The notes beneath the pieces were generated by a model. It did no database searches. It worked only from the letters and a program-made list of their open reading frames with translations, and had not been told where the DNA came from. Of a DNA stretch of 64,000 nt, positions 59,920 to 64,000 are shown one piece after another (within the stretch, counting starts at the first letter, position 1; the number at the start of each line of letters is the position of its first letter). This stretch comes from Roseovarius mucosus (GTDB taxonomy: Bacteria; Pseudomonadota; Alphaproteobacteria; Rhodobacterales; Rhodobacteraceae), in assembly GCF_002080415.1 (NCBI RefSeq), contig NZ_CP020474.1, forward strand, positions 3,671,501 through 3,735,500, in the 5' to 3' direction. The position numbers were made by a program, and so were the translations under genes.

Positions 59920-61332
59920 TCACTCGGTCTGGGTTGTCGCCCCGGAGAGCGCGCCATCTTCCCATGTGCCGCTGGCCTCTTGGCCGCTGGCATAGCGCAT
60001 AGTGCCTTCGCCCTGCCGCTTGCCCGCACGGAACATGCCCTCATAGACATCGCCATTGGTGTAGGTGGCCACACCCCGGCCAGAGATTTCGCCGTTCTGC
60101 CATTCGCCCTCGTAGACAAAACCATCGGGCATGGTGATCTTGCCTTGCCCGTGGCGCTGGCCTTCGACGAACCCGCCCACATAGATCGTGCCATCGGGAT
60201 AGGTGGCGGTGCCAGTGCCGTGACGCTGGCCGTCCTGCCATTCCCCCTCGTAGCGATAGCCGTCGGGGTAGGTCATAACCCCCGTGCCATGGTTGCGGGC
60301 GTTCTTGAATTCGCCTTCATAGACAAGGCCATTGGGATAGGTGGCACGCCCCGCGCCCTCGATCACGCCGCCAACCCATGACCCTTCATAGGTTGCGCCG
60401 TCCGGATAGGTGATGCGCCCCTCGCCATTGGCCAGATCATCGCGGAACTGCCCTTCATAGACCGAACCATCGGGATAGGTCACGCGCCCCTGACCCGAGA
60501 TTTTGCCCGCGACCCATTCGCCCTGATAGAGATAGCCATCAGTGCCGGTGAATGTGCCCTGACCATGGCGGCGGTCCTCCTTGAAGGCCCCCTCATAGAG
60601 ATCGCCATTCTGATAGGTCACACGGCCCGTGCCTTCGCGCCGTCCGGCAACAAGATCGCCCTCATAGACATCGCCATTGGGCTGCGTGAGTTTGCCCTTG
60701 CCGTCAATCTCTCCGGCGCGCCACGTGCCCTGATAGATCAGCCCATCGGGCATGGTGAGCGTGCCCTCACCCTCGCGCGCACCACGTGCAACAGCCCCCT
60801 CATAGACCGCGCCATCAGGATAGGTGATCTTGGCCACGCCTTCCTTTACGCCATTCACCCAATCGCCGTCATAGATATAGCCACCGGGGCTTTGCATCCG
60901 GCCGCGCCCGTGGTGCATGGCATTCAGAAACCCACCCTCGTAGCGCACGCCGTTGGCGTAGATGGCCACACCTTGCCCGGTGATCTTGCCATCTTCCCAT
61001 GCGCCCTCATAGGTGCCGCCATCGGTGAACACGATCTTGCCGATGCCATTGGGTTTGCCGCGCGCGAATTCGCCCTCATAGACCGAGCCATTGGGAAAGC
61101 GCGCCACGCCCTTGCCCCTGATCTCGCCTTCGACCCATTCGCCGGTATATTCATAGCCATTGGGCAGGGTATAGCTGCCGGTGCCATGTTGCAGCCCGTC
61201 CTTGAACGTGCCCTCATAGATGCCGCCATCGTCATATTGCTTGGTCTGCACCTCCGCATCCTGAGCGGCGGCCATACTGGCCGCACCAAGTGCGATGCTC
61301 AGAAGGATGGGTCTTGTGCGCGAAAACGTCAT
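59920..61332 (-). CDS. Exported MORN-repeat protein
   Basis: A 470-residue protein starting MTFSRTRPILLSIALGAASMA, a Sec signal peptide of about 23 residues, followed by about 18 tandem MORN repeats of 23 residues (YEGEFARGKPNGIGK, then Y/F-aromatic and GxG turns) up to residue about 445. MORN arrays form extended beta-meanders that bind lipids or partner proteins. Their presence in the periplasm or outer membrane suggests a scaffold. No enzyme domain is attached. The base-level repeats are diverged, so the array is old. It is convergent with the photolyase gene with no spacer. Confidence 0.9.
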   Translation of the reverse strand: MTFSRTRPILLSIALGAASMAAAQDAEVQTKQYDDGGIYEGTFKDGLQHGTGSYTLPNGYEYTGEWVEGEIRGKGVARFPNGSVYEGEFARGKPNGIGKIVFTDGGTYEGAWEDGKITGQGVAIYANGVRYEGGFLNAMHHGRGRMQSPGGYIYDGDWVNGVKEGVAKITYPDGAVYEGAVARGAREGEGTLTMPDGLIYQGTWRAGEIDGKGKLTQPNGDVYEGDLVAGRREGTGRVTYQNGDLYEGAFKEDRRHGQGTFTGTDGYLYQGEWVAGKISGQGRVTYPDGSVYEGQFRDDLANGEGRITYPDGATYEGSWVGGVIEGAGRATYPNGLVYEGEFKNARNHGTGVMTYPDGYRYEGEWQDGQRHGTGTATYPDGTIYVGGFVEGQRHGQGKITMPDGFVYEGEWQNGEISGRGVATYTNGDVYEGMFRAGKRQGEGTMRYASGQEASGTWEDGALSGATTQTE

Positions 61333-61485
61333 ATTTGCCCCGATGCCCGATCCCGCCCGATGATGCGGCGGCTGAGGCAAATCTAGAGGACGGGGCAGGG
61401 GCTGACAACGGCTTTTGGGCAAATCGGCTTTTCCTCCGGCGGCGATCTGCTACATCGGAGGCGTGGATATGCAGAGGGCACGCGC

Positions 61486-63153
61486 ATGGCTGACCGGTTT
61501 CGCCTGACTTTGGCGCAGTTGAACCCCACGGTGGGGGATCTGGCGGGCAATGCGCGTCTGGCGCGCGACGCATGGGACAAGGGACGCGCGGCGGGGGCCG
61601 ATCTGGTGGCGCTGCCCGAGATGTTCATCACCGGCTACAACACGCAAGACCTTGTGCAAAAACCCGCCTTTCATCAGGCGGCGATTGCCGCGATCGAGGC
61701 GCTGGCGCGTGACTGCGCCGACGGGCCGGCGTTGGCGATTGGCGGCCCGGCCTTGGATGGTGTGAGCCTGCACAATGCCTATTATATCCTGCAGGGCGGG
61801 TCTGTGCGCGCCCGCGTGCTCAAGCATCATCTGCCCAATGAGACGGTCTTCGACGAGGTGCGTCTTTATGACAGCGGGCCGGTGGCGGGGCCCTATACGG
61901 TGGCAGGGGTGCGGATCGGCAGCCCGATTTGCGAAGATGCCTGGCACGAGGATGTGGCCGAGACTTTGGCCGAAACCGGCGCTGAAATCCTGCTCGTGCC
62001 GAACGGATCGCCGCATTACCGCGACAAGATGGACCTGCGCCAGAATATGATGGTGGCGCGGGTGATCGAGACTGGATTGCCGCTTATCTACCTCAACATG
62101 GTGGGCGGGCAGGACGATCAGATGTTCGATGGCGGCTCTTTCGTGCTCAATCCCGGTGGGGCGCTCGCGGTGCAATTGCCGATGTTTCAAGAGGCGGTGG
62201 CGCATGTCGATCTGGAGCGGGGGCCGGAAGGCTGGCGCGCGCTGCCGGGGGATCTGGCGCATCTGCCCGATGATATGGAACAGGACTATACCGCTATGGT
62301 GCTCAGTTTGCGCGATTACCTGCGCAAATCGGGGTTTTCCAAGGTCTTGCTGGGTCTTTCGGGCGGGGTGGATAGCGCCATTGTGGCAACCATTGCCGTT
62401 GATGCGGTGGGGGCTGAGAATGTGCGCTGCGTGATGTTGCCATCGGAATATACCTCGGCAGAATCGCTGGAGGATGCCAAGGCGGTCGCTGAAAACTTGG
62501 GGTGTCGCTATGATTTCGTGCCCATCGACGCGGGGCGCGCAGCGATCACGGCGACGCTGGCGCCGCTGTTTGACGGCAGGGCACCGGACCTGACCGAAGA
62601 GAATCTTCAGTCACGCCTGCGTGGTCTGTTGCTGATGGCGCTGTCGAACAAGTTTGGCGAGATGCTGCTGACCACCGGCAATAAATCCGAGGTGGCGGTG
62701 GGCTATGCCACGATCTATGGCGATATGGCGGGGGGCTATAACCCGATCAAGGATCTCTACAAAACGCGAGTGTTCGAGATTTGCCGCTGGCGCAACGCCC
62801 AATATCGCGGCTGGATGCTGGGGCCAAAGGGGGCGGTGATCCCCGAGCAGGTCATTTCCAAGCCCCCCAGTGCCGAATTGCGTGCCGATCAAAAGGACAG
62901 CGATTCGCTGCCGGATTACCCGGTGCTGGATGGGATTCTGGAAATCCTCGTGGATCAGGATGGCTCGATTTCGGATTGCGTTGCGGCGGGTTACGATCTG
63001 GCCGATGCCAAGCGGGTGGAACATCTGCTCTACATCAGCGAATACAAGCGGTTTCAGGCGGCCCCCGGCACGCGGCTCAGCAAGCGGGCGTTCTGGCTTG
63101 ACCGGCGCTATCCGATTGTGAACCGATGGCGGGATGGATCTGCTCAGGGGTGA
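61486..63153 (+). CDS. nadE: NAD+ synthase, glutamine-hydrolysing
   Basis: A 555-residue two-domain enzyme. The N-terminal nitrilase-type glutaminase has the triad Glu45 (ALPEMFITGYN), Lys113 (RARVLKHHLPNE) and Cys149 (IGSPICEDAWHED). The C-terminal synthetase has the P-loop KVLLGLSGGVDSAIVATI and the deamido-NAD site KSEVAVGYATIYGDMAGGYNPI. It performs the last step of NAD synthesis with glutamine as the ammonia donor. Length and motifs are normal. ATG 61486. Confidence 0.97.
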   Translation: MADRFRLTLAQLNPTVGDLAGNARLARDAWDKGRAAGADLVALPEMFITGYNTQDLVQKPAFHQAAIAAIEALARDCADGPALAIGGPALDGVSLHNAYYILQGGSVRARVLKHHLPNETVFDEVRLYDSGPVAGPYTVAGVRIGSPICEDAWHEDVAETLAETGAEILLVPNGSPHYRDKMDLRQNMMVARVIETGLPLIYLNMVGGQDDQMFDGGSFVLNPGGALAVQLPMFQEAVAHVDLERGPEGWRALPGDLAHLPDDMEQDYTAMVLSLRDYLRKSGFSKVLLGLSGGVDSAIVATIAVDAVGAENVRCVMLPSEYTSAESLEDAKAVAENLGCRYDFVPIDAGRAAITATLAPLFDGRAPDLTEENLQSRLRGLLLMALSNKFGEMLLTTGNKSEVAVGYATIYGDMAGGYNPIKDLYKTRVFEICRWRNAQYRGWMLGPKGAVIPEQVISKPPSAELRADQKDSDSLPDYPVLDGILEILVDQDGSISDCVAAGYDLADAKRVEHLLYISEYKRFQAAPGTRLSKRAFWLDRRYPIVNRWRDGSAQG

Positions 63154-63270
63154 CTCACGCAGAACAGCCGGATCACATCCGCGTTATCTGATGGGGAATG
63201 CCACGCGCGTGTGATCTCTATCTGTCAGGTTTGACGGCAGGATAGAGCATGCGGGTTCAAGGAGAGTGCG

Positions 63271-64000
63271 ATGCGGGTTCTTGCAATTTTGTTGGCACTA
63301 TCGGCACTTACGGGGACTGCTTGGGCCTGTGGGCCCGATACGGATTGTCAGTTGGGCGATCGGCATTACCGCATCGCCATGCCCGAAGGACAGATAGGCA
63401 GCCCGGTGGGGGCGGTGGTTTTTGCCCATGGCTATCGTGGTTCGGCGGCGGCGGTGATGCAGAACCAGAACCTGCGTCAGATGGTGTCTGACATGGGGCT
63501 CGCACTCATCGCGCTCAAATCCGCCGATGACGATTGGGTGATTCCCTATGCGCCGCGCCATATGGACAGCGACGGATCGGTGGAATTTCGCTATGTCGAG
63601 GCGGTGATCGAGGATGCCGCGCGCCGGTTTCCGATTGATACCAAGCGCTTGATGGCGGCAGGGTTTTCTGCGGGCGGCATGATGGTCTGGAACCTCGCCT
63701 GCACCATGCCTGAGCGTTTCGCGGGCTTTGCGGCGATTGCCGGAACCTTTTGGATGAAACCGCCCGAGACCTGCGCCACGCCTGCGGCGAGCCTTGTGCA
63801 TATTCACGGCACGACTGACCCGACAGTGCCGCTGGCCGGGCGCCCCATTCTGGAAACGCGGCAGGGCGATGTGGCCGAATCGTTGGACATGTATCAGGCG
63901 CTGGGCGGGTTCACCCCGACTGGCGAGACTGAATTCGAGGATCTCGCCTGTCAGAACCGCCGCAACGCCACGGGCGATGTGCTCGATTTTTGCCTGCATC
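63271..64000 (+). CDS. Secreted PHB-depolymerase/feruloyl-esterase-like hydrolase, partial
   Basis: At least 243 residues, cut by the right edge. It starts with a signal peptide (MRVLAILLALSALTGTAWA, then CGPDTDCQ, so a lipoprotein is not excluded) and has the alpha/beta-hydrolase elbow MAAGFSAGGMMVWNLA (Ser near residue 133) and VHIHGTTDPTVPLAG as the acid/His part, like LpqC and polyhydroxybutyrate depolymerase family esterases. AAGGAGAG ribosome site before ATG 63271. The substrate is unknown. An inverted repeat (GATCACA/TGTGATC, near 63172-63213) lies in the 117-base gap after nadE. Confidence 0.8.
   Translation, partial: MRVLAILLALSALTGTAWACGPDTDCQLGDRHYRIAMPEGQIGSPVGAVVFAHGYRGSAAAVMQNQNLRQMVSDMGLALIALKSADDDWVIPYAPRHMDSDGSVEFRYVEAVIEDAARRFPIDTKRLMAAGFSAGGMMVWNLACTMPERFAGFAAIAGTFWMKPPETCATPAASLVHIHGTTDPTVPLAGRPILETRQGDVAESLDMYQALGGFTPTGETEFEDLACQNRRNATGDVLDFCLH

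Noticed and set aside
59920-61332. MORN gene as a source of an antisense plus-strand protein (60565-61386)
   Set aside because: The plus-strand frame is the complement of the MORN repeats and repeats with the same period.

Overview
The window reads as chromosomal DNA of a GC-rich alphaproteobacterium of the order Rhodobacterales (Roseobacter/Rhodobacter type). This is inferred from gene content: a Mu-like prophage with a gene-transfer-agent type holin, two class I GAPDH genes each preceded by a TGTTAGCG-type palindrome like the CceR box of Rhodobacter, an iron-sulfur photolyase with the four CryB cysteines, CoA-acylating MmsA, and a zur-znuCB/znuA divergon. No marker gene was available to fix the genus.

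Region 1 (1 to about 13.2 kb) is part of a Mu-like (transposable) prophage, cut by the left window edge. Reading leftward from the switch region at 12.43-12.52 kb there is a Ner-like protein, two small membrane proteins, a ParB-domain protein, the transposase MuA and its AAA+ partner MuB, several small DNA-binding proteins, DUF3164, GemA, a Mor-like activator, a GH108 muramidase, a 3TM holin, and the first packaging genes (DUF2730, winged helix, DUF3486, terminase large subunit, portal). The genes overlap by 4 bases at many junctions, as expected of one long transcript. The repressor is transcribed rightward and carries a LexA/S24 peptidase. Three copies of a 15-base operator separate it from the early operon.

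Region 2 (about 13.2-25.7 kb) is an accessory region, AT-rich in large part. It holds a 1064-residue metallophosphoesterase/STAND NTPase fusion right after the prophage repressor, a membrane GTPase overlapping a membrane-anchored partner, an orphan membrane protein, a proteasome-like Ntn hydrolase with a C-terminal zinc ribbon, two near-duplicate DGPF/YCII proteins with their ECF42-type sigma factor, and an orphan Tdi1-like immunity protein. Two diverged copies of a non-coding repeat (about 18.63-19.10 and 24.58-24.91 kb) bracket the right half. The phosphoesterase-STAND protein and the Ntn hydrolase are the strongest candidates for an undescribed system. The prophage left end could not be located, so it is unclear how much of this region is phage cargo.

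Region 3 (25.8-64 kb) is ordinary chromosome: L,D-transpeptidase, alpha/beta hydrolase, mmsA with a divergent LysR regulator, a CBS protein, coaD, gap, thiC with a TPP riboswitch, a second gap, two secreted RTX proteins with a shared upstream element, gatB, a 2OG oxygenase and FkbM methyltransferase, two acyl-CoA ligases, a MaoC-phosphate acyltransferase fusion, an unpartnered histidine kinase, an iron-binding protein (fbpA type), the zinc uptake divergon with two Zur boxes, leuA with a leader-peptide attenuator, an SDR enzyme overlapping the photolyase gene, an exported MORN-repeat protein, nadE and the start of a secreted esterase.
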